Shown here one piece after another: positions 43,057 to 55,606 of a DNA stretch of 64,000 nt (its first letter is position 1; every line of letters begins with the position of its first letter). The stretch comes from Azospirillum fermentarium (GTDB lineage: Bacteria; Pseudomonadota; Alphaproteobacteria; Azospirillales; Azospirillaceae). A program made the translations under genes and the position numbers. Location of the stretch: the NCBI RefSeq assembly GCF_025961205.1, contig NZ_JAOQNH010000003.1, positions 392,501 through 456,500 on the forward strand. The letters run 5' to 3'. The notes beneath the pieces were generated by a model. The model ran no database searches. It was not told the origin of the DNA and worked only from the letters and a program-made list of their open reading frames with translations.

Positions 43057-43400
43057 CCGGCCCCGTCACCCCGGAGGATGCCCGTCTGATGGACATCCTT
43101 CAGGGTGGCCGCTGTTTCTATTGCGGCGAGCCGGTGGGGGCCAAGGCCACCTTCGACCACGTGATCCCGGTGGCCTATGGCGGCATCGGCACGCCGGGCA
43201 ACGTGGTGCTGGCCCACCGCCGCTGCAACCAGTTGAAGGCCGGCCGGCTGCCCACGCCGGAAGAGATCGAACGGTTGATCCGCCAGCGCCGCGGCAGCCG
43301 TCTGGGCGTGTGGCCCCCCATCACCGCCCTGGCCGCCGCCGAACCGGGGGACGAGTGGATCGTGGTGGCCCGCGCGGTGGCGGTCCTGGGGCGGTTCTGA
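43053..43400 (+). CDS. HNH endonuclease family protein
   Basis: Small protein (115 aa) with an HNH/zinc fold: the first zinc pair GGRCFYCGEPVG, the catalytic DHVIPVAYGG (Asp-His), and LAHRRCNQLKAGR, with N and a further cysteine. It starts at a GTG overlapping the rimO stop (GTGA), so it is translationally coupled to rimO. Many bacteria carry stand-alone HNH proteins with unknown DNA targets; nothing here marks it as part of a phage, restriction or toxin system. Confidence 0.82.
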   Translation: MTGPVTPEDARLMDILQGGRCFYCGEPVGAKATFDHVIPVAYGGIGTPGNVVLAHRRCNQLKAGRLPTPEEIERLIRQRRGSRLGVWPPITALAAAEPGDEWIVVARAVAVLGRF

Positions 43401-43663
43401 AACCCCCGGTCTGCACACCCTTGTGGGAGTGCCGCGCCTGCCTTATATTTGAGAGCGGAGCAGGGGAGGGGCTGCTACCCCCCTCTACCGCGCCGACCCC
43501 CCAGCGATGCGGCTTGCGCCTTGAATGCAATCGTATGGTGTAGGGCTGCGTCCTTTCGCACGCCGCGACGGTGCGCTTTTTTGCCGAAACCGAAGCGTGG
43601 CAGCGCAACCTTTGCCGCGCCGGGCTGTTACAGTGGTTTTCGTCGAACCATGAAACGGCCGCC

Positions 43664-49274
<5,611 letters not shown>

Positions 49275-49631
49275 GGCGCGGCAACACCGGGTGCTGCGTG
49301 TCGATGCGCTGCCGTGGGGCCTGGGTGCCGATCCCCGCGGTGGCCCACCGCACCGTTTGGGAACCGGACGATGGTGTGCCGAAGAAAAAATTCGATGGGG
49401 AGGGAATTTTTCAAGATTTGGCCCCCTTCATAGGAAAGAATGTTTTCTTTCGAAGAAATTTTTTCCGGGCCTTGAATTTCCTGCCGGCAAAAAATACCGA
49501 TTTTCTCAAATGATTCATGTCGATAAGCAAAGTTGAGGGCATGGACTGTTTGTTTTGGTGTGTCTTTTTCAAGAGCAATTTTTGAGATATTCCGCCCTGC
49601 TTTGAGAGGGGAGTGAGAAGGGGCACTAAGC
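49275..49631. other. A+T-rich non-coding junction between glgB and the secretion block
   Basis: G+C content drops visibly after about 49380. It contains small inverted repeats (AAAAATTC/GAATTTTT around 49384-49411 and GAAAGA/TCTTTC around 49435-49452) with A/T runs that could end transcripts from either side. Open frames here (for example 49411-49626, minus strand) are lysine-rich and unconvincing. No integrase, tRNA or direct repeat marking an insertion was found. Confidence 0.5.
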
Positions 49632-50102
49632 TTACGGCTTTTTATTGAAATTATCATAGATAGACCCTCTCGAGGGGGACCATCCTGTTTCGCCATAACG
49701 TTCTTCAATAATGCCAGGTGCCCTTTTCATGAGCGCGCCGGCAATGAAATTTCGCTGCATTTCAGGAGGCAGGCCGCGAGCCTCATCCAGAACGCGCATA
49801 GCGACACCGTTGAGGTTATTGGTGAATATTGTTTGCCCATCCCTGAAGATGGCTCCTACAATGACGCCACCTTGCCGGAAAACAGTATGCGCCTTTACAG
49901 CACGGTATTCAGCCAACATATTAGGGTCATTGGCTTTTGCTTCATTCTCGGCTCGCTGAGCCTTTTCTTGGGTTTCTTTAAAAATTTCTTCTGGTGTTGA
50001 TTTCCTCCAGCCAGACAGGTCAAATGTTTTGATATTTTCTTTTGAGAAATTAGGGATGACGAAACCACTGTTTCCTGAAGGTAACGATAATCCGGTGCTC
50101 AT
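49632..50102 (-). CDS. Unknown tandem paralogue, copy 3 (156 aa)
   Basis: Unrecognised family. No signal peptide, membrane helix or metal motif. The N-terminus shares SLPSGNSGFVIPNFSKENIK and TFDLSGW with copy 1; the middle is a charged helix ending AVKAHTVFRQGGVIVGAIFR; the C-terminus has EERYGETGWSPSRGSI. AGAGGA seven bases before the ATG at 50102 decides the start over 50120. It is the last of three consecutive paralogues downstream of an RTX protein and a type I exporter, on the same strand. It is the most divergent copy in the middle part. Confidence 0.75.
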   Translation of the reverse strand: MSTGLSLPSGNSGFVIPNFSKENIKTFDLSGWRKSTPEEIFKETQEKAQRAENEAKANDPNMLAEYRAVKAHTVFRQGGVIVGAIFRDGQTIFTNNLNGVAMRVLDEARGLPPEMQRNFIAGALMKRAPGIIEERYGETGWSPSRGSIYDNFNKKP

Positions 50103-50137
50103 GTGTGTTTCCTCTGGCAATTGTACCGGATGAGGTT

Positions 50138-50596
50138 TCAGGCTTTGGAAGCGTTGGCTTCCTTATCGATGGCGCCCCGGTTCGGTGCCCAGCCGGTCTC
50201 GCCATAGCGTTCTTCAACGGCTCGGTTGCCGAGCTTCTTCATGATCGCGTTGACCATATAATCCCGGCCCTGCGGCCCCGCCAATTGATTGGCATAGGTT
50301 GCCGCGTCCAAACCGATGAAAGCCGCATTCCGGTGATAGTCGGCTGTGCCATCCCGGTAGGCTGCGGCAACAATTTCACCGTTCATTCGGACCACAGTAT
50401 GAGCCTTTACAGACTTGTAAGCGGCAATCTTGGCCGGATCATTGGCCTCTGCCAATCCAGCCGCTTGCTTGGCGGCTTCTTGTTTTCTCTGGGAAATTTC
50501 TTCGGCTGTTGGAGCGCGGGACATGGACGGGTCGAATCTTCGGGCCACATAGCTTTGCCCTAATGAGAAACTGGATGTTGATAAGGAACTGGTCAT
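50138..50596 (-). CDS. Unknown tandem paralogue, copy 2 (152 aa)
   Basis: Same unknown family as the flanking genes. From about residue 30 onward it is nearly the same as copy 1 (KQEAAKQAAGLAEANDP, VKAHTVVRMNGEIVAAAYRD, EERYGETGWAPNRGAI), but its N-terminus (SLSTSSFSLGQSYVARRFDP) is different from that shared by copies 1 and 3. AAAGGA eight bases before the ATG at 50596 supports that start. The gap to copy 3 is 35 bp and to copy 1 is 26 bp, so the three form one operon. Confidence 0.75.
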   Translation of the reverse strand: MTSSLSTSSFSLGQSYVARRFDPSMSRAPTAEEISQRKQEAAKQAAGLAEANDPAKIAAYKSVKAHTVVRMNGEIVAAAYRDGTADYHRNAAFIGLDAATYANQLAGPQGRDYMVNAIMKKLGNRAVEERYGETGWAPNRGAIDKEANASKA

Positions 50597-50622
50597 GCTC
50601 ATGATCCTTTGCCGTCACTTGC

Positions 50623-51099
50623 TTAATAGGCAAAAGCACCGGATTCTTTTCTTATTGCTCCGCGGTTTGGTGCATAGCCAGTCTCACCATAGCGTTCTTC
50701 GACGGCTCCGCTGCCGAGCTTCTTCATAAGGGCGTTGACAATATAGTCTCGCCCTTGAGGGCCGGGTAATCGACCGGCGTATTCTGCCACGTCCAGTCCA
50801 ACAAAAGCCGAGTTCTTATAATATTCCGATGTGCCATCGCGGAACACGGCGGCAATAATCTCCCCATTGACCCGGACCACGGTATGAGCCTTTACAGCTT
50901 TATAAGCGGCAATCTTGGCCGGATCATTGGCTTCAGCCAATCCAGCCGCTTGCTTGGCTGCTTCCTGTTTATCCCGTGCAATTTCTTCGGCTGTTGGTGC
51001 TTTCCAGCCTGATAGGTCGAATGTTTTAATATTGTCTTTTGAGAAATTAGGAATGGCGTATCCGCTGTTCCCTACAGGTAACGATAATGTGGTGCTCAT
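50623..51099 (-). CDS. Unknown tandem paralogue, copy 1 (158 aa)
   Basis: First gene of the three-copy array. N-terminal LSLPVGNSGYAIPNFSKDNI and TFDLSGW, a central charged helix (EEIARDKQEAAKQAAGLAEA), a beta-like block AHTVVRVNGEIIAAVFRDGT, a helix with GPQGRDYIVNALMKKLG, and the end EERYGETGYAPNRGAI. Two ATGs are adjacent (51102 and 51099); the second has AGGAGG five bases upstream and is preferred. Its G+C content is much lower than the surrounding core genes (29 of 60 bases in line 50881-50940). It follows the terminator of the RTX gene, so the trio likely has its own promoter in the A+T-rich 51100-51260 gap. Confidence 0.75.
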   Translation of the reverse strand: MSTTLSLPVGNSGYAIPNFSKDNIKTFDLSGWKAPTAEEIARDKQEAAKQAAGLAEANDPAKIAAYKAVKAHTVVRVNGEIIAAVFRDGTSEYYKNSAFVGLDVAEYAGRLPGPQGRDYIVNALMKKLGSGAVEERYGETGYAPNRGAIRKESGAFAY

Positions 51100-51260
51100 C
51101 ATTGCCTCCTATTAACTCCATAGCAGGATATCGAGCAATAACGATGCCAAAACGCAAACGTGCACTGGTATGAGTGTGTAAGATTTGCGCAGGAGTTGAA
51201 GTTTTGGATATAATTAGATTTATAAATAAATTTATATGTAGGATCGTTTATTAACAAAAA

Positions 51261-51290
51261 GGGATTTGCCGCCATTGCGCAGCAAATCCC
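51261..51290 (-). terminator. Intrinsic terminator downstream of the RTX gene
   Basis: Nine-base arms GGGATTTGC/GCAAATCCC with a 12-base loop, followed on the minus strand by TTTTTGTTAAT. It lies 60 bp after the RTX stop and separates it from the paralogue trio. Confidence 0.8.
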
Positions 51291-51303
51291 CATATTCTGT
51301 GCT

Positions 51304-51332
51304 GATAGCAACACGAGAGCATTGTTGCTATC
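51304..51332 (-). terminator. Second hairpin just after the RTX stop
   Basis: Arms GATAGCAAC/GTTGCTATC, nine bases, 18 bp beyond the RTX stop; on the minus strand it is followed by AGCACAG, so it lacks a U-tract and may instead protect the message end. Confidence 0.45.
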
Positions 51333-51350
51333 ATATATTATGATTGCAGA

Positions 51351-51974
51351 TTACAGAAGGGTGGAAAGGTTGAATATAAGTCCATCAGAGGTCTTGAGAC
51401 TTTCCACCACATAGTTGCCACCAAGATAAAAATTATCAATGATGACACCATCATCGAGATACCCATCGCTAAGGTCGGCAGTACTACTTAGAATAAGACT
51501 ATTCCCACTGCGGTAGTAGGAAATATTAGCCTGAGTGACATTGGAAAAATAGATCATGTCGGCAGATCCGCCTCCATAACCATCATTCCCAGCCTCATTC
51601 TTGTTGTCATTGATAAGATCAACGCCTTCGTTGGCGCCATGATAATATACGTCGTTATCAAATCCTCCGTACATTGTATCGTTCCCGGCCCCGCCATACA
51701 GGTGGTCACTCCCGGCTCCGCCCAGCACGTAATCGTTGCCGTTGCCGCCGTACATCGTGTCATTGCCCGTCCCGCCGGCAATGGTATCGTTGCCGTCATA
51801 GCCGAGGAGGCTATCGTTGCCTGCATCCCCCGTCAGCAGATCCATAAAGCTGCTGCCGTGGATGGTATCGTTGCCGCCCTGTCCATAAGCCGCGTTTGAA
51901 TTGCCACCGTTGTCGGGGGTTTTTCCGCGTAGATCAAGAACTTCGGACGTAGCATCACCCATGAGAACAGTCAT
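51351..51974 (-). CDS. Small RTX calcium-binding repeat protein, putative type I secretion substrate
   Basis: Protein of 207 aa with hemolysin-type nonapeptide repeats (GGNDTIHGSSF, GGTGNDTMYGGNGNDYVLGG, GGAGSDHLYGGAGNDTMYGG), which bind calcium and fold outside the cell. There is no N-terminal signal peptide; the C-terminal about 60 residues (ending SDGLIFNLSTLL) resemble the uncleaved C-terminal export signal of type I substrates. AGGAG precedes the ATG at 51974. No enzymatic domain is present. It is encoded 185 bp downstream of the HlyD-type adaptor on the same strand, making it the obvious cargo of that exporter. Confidence 0.88.
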   Translation of the reverse strand: MTVLMGDATSEVLDLRGKTPDNGGNSNAAYGQGGNDTIHGSSFMDLLTGDAGNDSLLGYDGNDTIAGGTGNDTMYGGNGNDYVLGGAGSDHLYGGAGNDTMYGGFDNDVYYHGANEGVDLINDNKNEAGNDGYGGGSADMIYFSNVTQANISYYRSGNSLILSSTADLSDGYLDDGVIIDNFYLGGNYVVESLKTSDGLIFNLSTLL

Positions 51975-52079
51975 CTTATACTCTCCTTCTGGAATCATTC
52001 TGTTCAGGTTTACACACACAAGCACAGCCGGGCCGACACCGTCGCCGCCGGGACTGTGCGGTCACTCGGCGAGACCGCT

Positions 52080-52106
52080 GCCGTTCGGAGGAAAGCTCCG
52101 GACGGC
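52080..52106 (-). terminator. Hairpin between the HlyD-type gene and the RTX gene
   Basis: Ten-pair stem GCCGTTCGGA/TCCGGACGGC (one G-U) with a seven-base loop, 54 bp after the hlyD stop; no clear U-run, so attenuation rather than full termination is possible. Confidence 0.4.
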
Positions 52107-52159
52107 ACGGCGTCGGCGAGGATCTCGTCGCATGAGGAGATGTCCGGCGGGCGGCGTGG

Positions 52160-53476
52160 TCAGTCCTCACGGAACGCCCTCCGGAACGAATCTTCGATGG
52201 GTTGCAGCAGGTAGCGCAGCAGCGTGCGCTCCCCGGTCAGGATCAGGGCTTCCGCCGGCATGCCGGGCTGCAGGCGCACGCCGTCCAGGGCGGCCAATTC
52301 ACCCGCGTCCACCTCCACCCGCGCCAGGTAATAGGGGGCGCCGGTGCGGTCGTCGGTCAGGGCGTCCGCCGACACCCGCGTGACCGATCCGGCCAGTTGC
52401 GGCGTCGTCCGGCTCTTGAACGCGCTCAGCACCACCTTGGCCGGCAGGCCGGCGCGCACCACGTCGATGTCGGTGGGGCTGACGCGGGCGTCGATCACCA
52501 GCGGATCGTCCTGGGGCACCAGATCCAGGATGTCGCCACCCGGCGCCACCACCGCGCCCGGGGCGAAATGCCGCAGCTTCATCACCACGCCGGCCACCGG
52601 CGCCGCCACGTCGCGGCGGCCCTGGCGCACGGCGGCGGCGGAGCGTTTCTCGCGCGATTCGGCCAGCCGGACCTGAACGTCGCGCAGTTCGGTGGCGATC
52701 TCGCTCTGGCGGTCGTCGCGCAGGCCCAGGATTTCCAGCTCGGCCTGGGCAATGGCTTCGCGCGCCTGGGCGATGCGGTTGGCAAGGTCGCCCTGCTGTC
52801 CCTCCAGATCCACCCGCTGGCGCTGCAGCGCCAGCAGCCGCGGCTTGCGTTCCAGCCCCTGGCGGACCATGGCCTCCACCCCGGCGATTTCCTCGGCGAT
52901 CAGCGCCAGTTGCCCGCGGCCGGCGGCCCGCTGGGCTTCCAGGGCGGCGATCTGGGCCTGTTGCTGGGCGATTCGCTGGCGGATCACCTCGGCCCGGCCC
53001 TCCAGGCTGGTGCGGCGGCTGGCGAAGATGCGCCGCTGTCCGGCCAGGATCTCCGCCACCGCCCGGTCGCCGGCACGGGCGGTCAGGTCATCGGGAAACG
53101 CCACCGCGTCCGCGCCGTCGCGCTCGGCGGCCAGCCGGGCCTCCTGCGCGGCCAGCGCCCAGACCTGCCCGTCAAGCAGGGCGATGGTGGAGCGGGTTTC
53201 CAGATCGTCCAGGCGCATCAGCGGCTGGCCCGCCGCCACCCGGTCGCCCTCGCGCACCAGGATCTCGGCGACGATGCCGCCGTCCAGGTGCTGCACGGTC
53301 TTGCGGTTGCCGTCCACGGTGACGGTGCCGGGGGCGATGGCGGCGCTGGCCAGCGGCGCCAGGGCCGCCCAGCCGCCGAAGCCGCCGAACCCCAGGGCCG
53401 CCGCCAGCGCCCCGGCGGCGATCAGGCGCGCGGCGGGGGGACGGGGGGGAAGGCCGGGCGTGGTGACGGCGCTCAT
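52160..53476 (-). CDS. HlyD-family membrane fusion protein (type I secretion adaptor)
   Basis: Periplasmic adaptor of 438 aa linking the inner-membrane exporter to an outer-membrane TolC-type channel. One N-terminal membrane helix (LIAAGALAAALGFGGFGGWA), a barrel/lipoyl half (GTVTVDGNRKTVQHLDGGIV, VREGDRVAAGQPLMRLDD), a long coiled-coil hairpin (about residues 110-285, rich in QAQIAALEAQRAA-type sequence), the second lipoyl half (VAAPVAGVVMKLRHFAPGAV) and the family end PGMPAEALILTGERTLLRYL. Closest to PrtE/AprE adaptors. Its ATG overlaps the stop of the exporter gene (ATGA). No TolC homologue is nearby. Confidence 0.93.
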   Translation of the reverse strand: MSAVTTPGLPPRPPAARLIAAGALAAALGFGGFGGWAALAPLASAAIAPGTVTVDGNRKTVQHLDGGIVAEILVREGDRVAAGQPLMRLDDLETRSTIALLDGQVWALAAQEARLAAERDGADAVAFPDDLTARAGDRAVAEILAGQRRIFASRRTSLEGRAEVIRQRIAQQQAQIAALEAQRAAGRGQLALIAEEIAGVEAMVRQGLERKPRLLALQRQRVDLEGQQGDLANRIAQAREAIAQAELEILGLRDDRQSEIATELRDVQVRLAESREKRSAAAVRQGRRDVAAPVAGVVMKLRHFAPGAVVAPGGDILDLVPQDDPLVIDARVSPTDIDVVRAGLPAKVVLSAFKSRTTPQLAGSVTRVSADALTDDRTGAPYYLARVEVDAGELAALDGVRLQPGMPAEALILTGERTLLRYLLQPIEDSFRRAFRED

Positions 53477-55221
53477 GCCGTGGTCTCCTTCACGCCGGCC
53501 GATTCCGGCACAGGGGCCGGGCGCGGGCCGGATGGGGAGGGGCCGGATGGGGAAGGGACGGAGTGCAGGGTGCGGCGCTTCAGCGCCTCGATCACCTCGT
53601 TGCGCGGCCCCAGCAGATCGACCCGCCCGTCCCGCAGCACCAGGATGCGGTCCACCTGCCCCAGGGTGCTGGGCCGGTGGCCGATCAGCACCACCGAGGC
53701 GCCGCGTTCCTTCAGCCCGGCGACGGCGCGGTTCAGCGCCTCTTCCCCCTCCGGGTCCAGGCTGGCGTTGGGTTCGTCCAGCACCACCAGCCGGGGCGAT
53801 CCATAGAGCGCGCGGGCCAGCGCCAGCCGCTGCCGCTGCCCGCCGGACAGAAAGGCCCCGCCCTCGCCGATGTCGGTGTCGTAGCCCCGGGGCAACCGCA
53901 GGATCATGCCGTGGCAATCGGCGGCCTGGGCCGCGGCCACCACCGCAGCCGGGTCGGGATCGCCCAGCCGGGCGATATTCTCCGCCACCGTTCCGCCGAA
54001 CAGGGCCACATCCTGGGGCAGATACCCCAGATGCCGGGCCACGTCGTCGCGGCGCCATTGGAACAGGTCGGCGCCGTCGAGCCGCACCGCGCCGGCCAGC
54101 GGTGGGTGCAGCCCGACCAGCAGCCGCGCCAGGGTGGATTTGCCCGCCGCCGACGGGCCGACGACGGCCAGCGCCTCACCCGGACGAACCTCGAACGATA
54201 CCCCCTGAAGGATCGGGCGGGGCGGCACCGGCCCGGCGGGATCACCCGCCCGGTACACCACGTTCTGCACCGTCAGATGCCCGGCCGGTTCGGGCAGGGG
54301 CAGGCCGGCGGCCCGGCGCATGGGCTGCGACAGCAACGTCCTGATCCGGCCCAGCGCCTCCCACCCCGCCATGGTCTGGCGCCAGCCGCCGATAGCCTGT
54401 TCCACCGGCGCCAAGGCCCGGCCAAGCACGATGGAAGCGGCGATCATCGCCCCGCCGGAGATTTCGTGCCGCACCGACAGCCACGCCCCCAGCCCCAGCA
54501 CGGCCACCTGAACCACCTGGCGCAGGAACCTGGTGACCGCCAGCAGGACGGCGCTGCGCCGCTGCACCCGCTCGTTCCGGTCCAGGCAGTCGTCATGGTG
54601 GGTTTGCCATCGGCGCAGCAGGCCGGGCAGCAGGTGCAGGGCGTCCACCACCTCGGCGTTGCGCACGGCGGAGTCGGCGGCCATCAGCGCCCGGCGCCCC
54701 GCCGCCGCCGACACCGTGGCCCCCCGGCGGGTCACCCGGTCGTTGGCGATCACCAGGGCCGCCAGCACCGCCACCGACCCCACCGCCAGATGCCCGAGCA
54801 CCGGGTGCAGCAGATAGACCACCGCCACATAGACCGGCACCCACGGGGTGTCGAACAGAAAGGCGGCACCCCCGGCCATGGTGCCGCGCAGGGCCGCCAG
54901 ATCCCGCAGGGCCTCGGTGCGCCCGTCCCGTCCGGCCAGCACCCTGTCGGCCAGCCGTTCCAGAACCGTGGCGCCCAGCCGGCGCTTCAGCCAGTCGCCC
55001 GACACCGCGAGAATCCGTCCGCGGACATAATCGAGAAAAGCCATCAGCCCCAGGGCCGACACCGCCATCAGGGTCAGGAAGATCAGCGTGGACAGATGCC
55101 CCGACGGCACCACCCGGTCATAGACCTGCATCATGTAAAGGGAGGAGGTCAGCGCCAGGATGTTGATCAGCAGGCTGAACCCGCCCGTCCACACCAAAGC
55201 GGGGCGGCATTGGACGAGCAC
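53473..55221 (-). CDS. Type I secretion ABC exporter, PrtD/AprD-like
   Basis: Fused membrane-ATPase exporter (582 aa). The N-terminal half has about six membrane helices starting with FSLLINILALTSSLYMMQVY, as in PrtD-type exporters; there is no C39 peptidase domain, so cargo is not a double-glycine leader peptide. The ATPase half has Walker A VVGPSAAGKSTLARLLVG, signature LSGGQRQRLALARAL, Walker B LVVLDEPNASLD and the switch histidine in VVLIGHRPS. Start is a GTG at 55221. With the HlyD-type adaptor, RTX protein and three unknown paralogues it forms a minus-strand block placed between glgB and glgX. Confidence 0.93.
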   Translation of the reverse strand: MLVQCRPALVWTGGFSLLINILALTSSLYMMQVYDRVVPSGHLSTLIFLTLMAVSALGLMAFLDYVRGRILAVSGDWLKRRLGATVLERLADRVLAGRDGRTEALRDLAALRGTMAGGAAFLFDTPWVPVYVAVVYLLHPVLGHLAVGSVAVLAALVIANDRVTRRGATVSAAAGRRALMAADSAVRNAEVVDALHLLPGLLRRWQTHHDDCLDRNERVQRRSAVLLAVTRFLRQVVQVAVLGLGAWLSVRHEISGGAMIAASIVLGRALAPVEQAIGGWRQTMAGWEALGRIRTLLSQPMRRAAGLPLPEPAGHLTVQNVVYRAGDPAGPVPPRPILQGVSFEVRPGEALAVVGPSAAGKSTLARLLVGLHPPLAGAVRLDGADLFQWRRDDVARHLGYLPQDVALFGGTVAENIARLGDPDPAAVVAAAQAADCHGMILRLPRGYDTDIGEGGAFLSGGQRQRLALARALYGSPRLVVLDEPNASLDPEGEEALNRAVAGLKERGASVVLIGHRPSTLGQVDRILVLRDGRVDLLGPRNEVIEALKRRTLHSVPSPSGPSPSGPRPAPVPESAGVKETTA

Positions 55222-55606
55222 GCTTACGGATGTGTGTTCCGTCCCGATAAAACCTTCGCATGTTTCCGTGGTTGATCGAACGAATAGATGTCGAAATAAT
55301 CGCTCTATAATCGTTTTTTCATAAATAGTTTCGAATACATAACAGATCCAGGTTATGATTTTATCAAGGATGGCGCGTCAACAAGAATACAGCCGCGAAT
55401 TCTATTTGAAATATAACTAACGATAAGAATGCATCGTCTCGATGGTGAAGCGGGCCTGTGATCCCGGGGCCGCCGGACGCATGCCTTGCGGAAACCCCCG
55501 GCTTGACGCTGGCGGAGAGGAGATTTTATTGCTGTTTCGTGGCGGCTTGGCGCCTGCTCCGGCAGGCTCCCCGTCCGCCCCCCACGCCGTCAGCCGGAGT
55601 GATCCC
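55222..55606. other. Divergent region between the exporter gene and glgX
   Basis: A+T-rich from about 55240 to 55440, with a short dyad ATAAC/GTTAT near 55338-55355; promoters of both divergent units are expected here. From 55442 the plus-strand frame of glgX is open, but no homology is seen before about 55600. Confidence 0.4.

Noticed and set aside
49632..51102. Three spaced similar sequences as a possible CRISPR-like or direct-repeat array
   Set aside because: The repeated units are about 480 bp coding paralogues with ribosome-binding sites, not short repeats with spacers.
53473..55221. Bacteriocin (double-glycine leader) exporter for the small paralogues
   Set aside because: The exporter has no N-terminal C39 peptidase domain and the paralogues have no GG-type leader; PrtD-type export of an RTX protein fits better.
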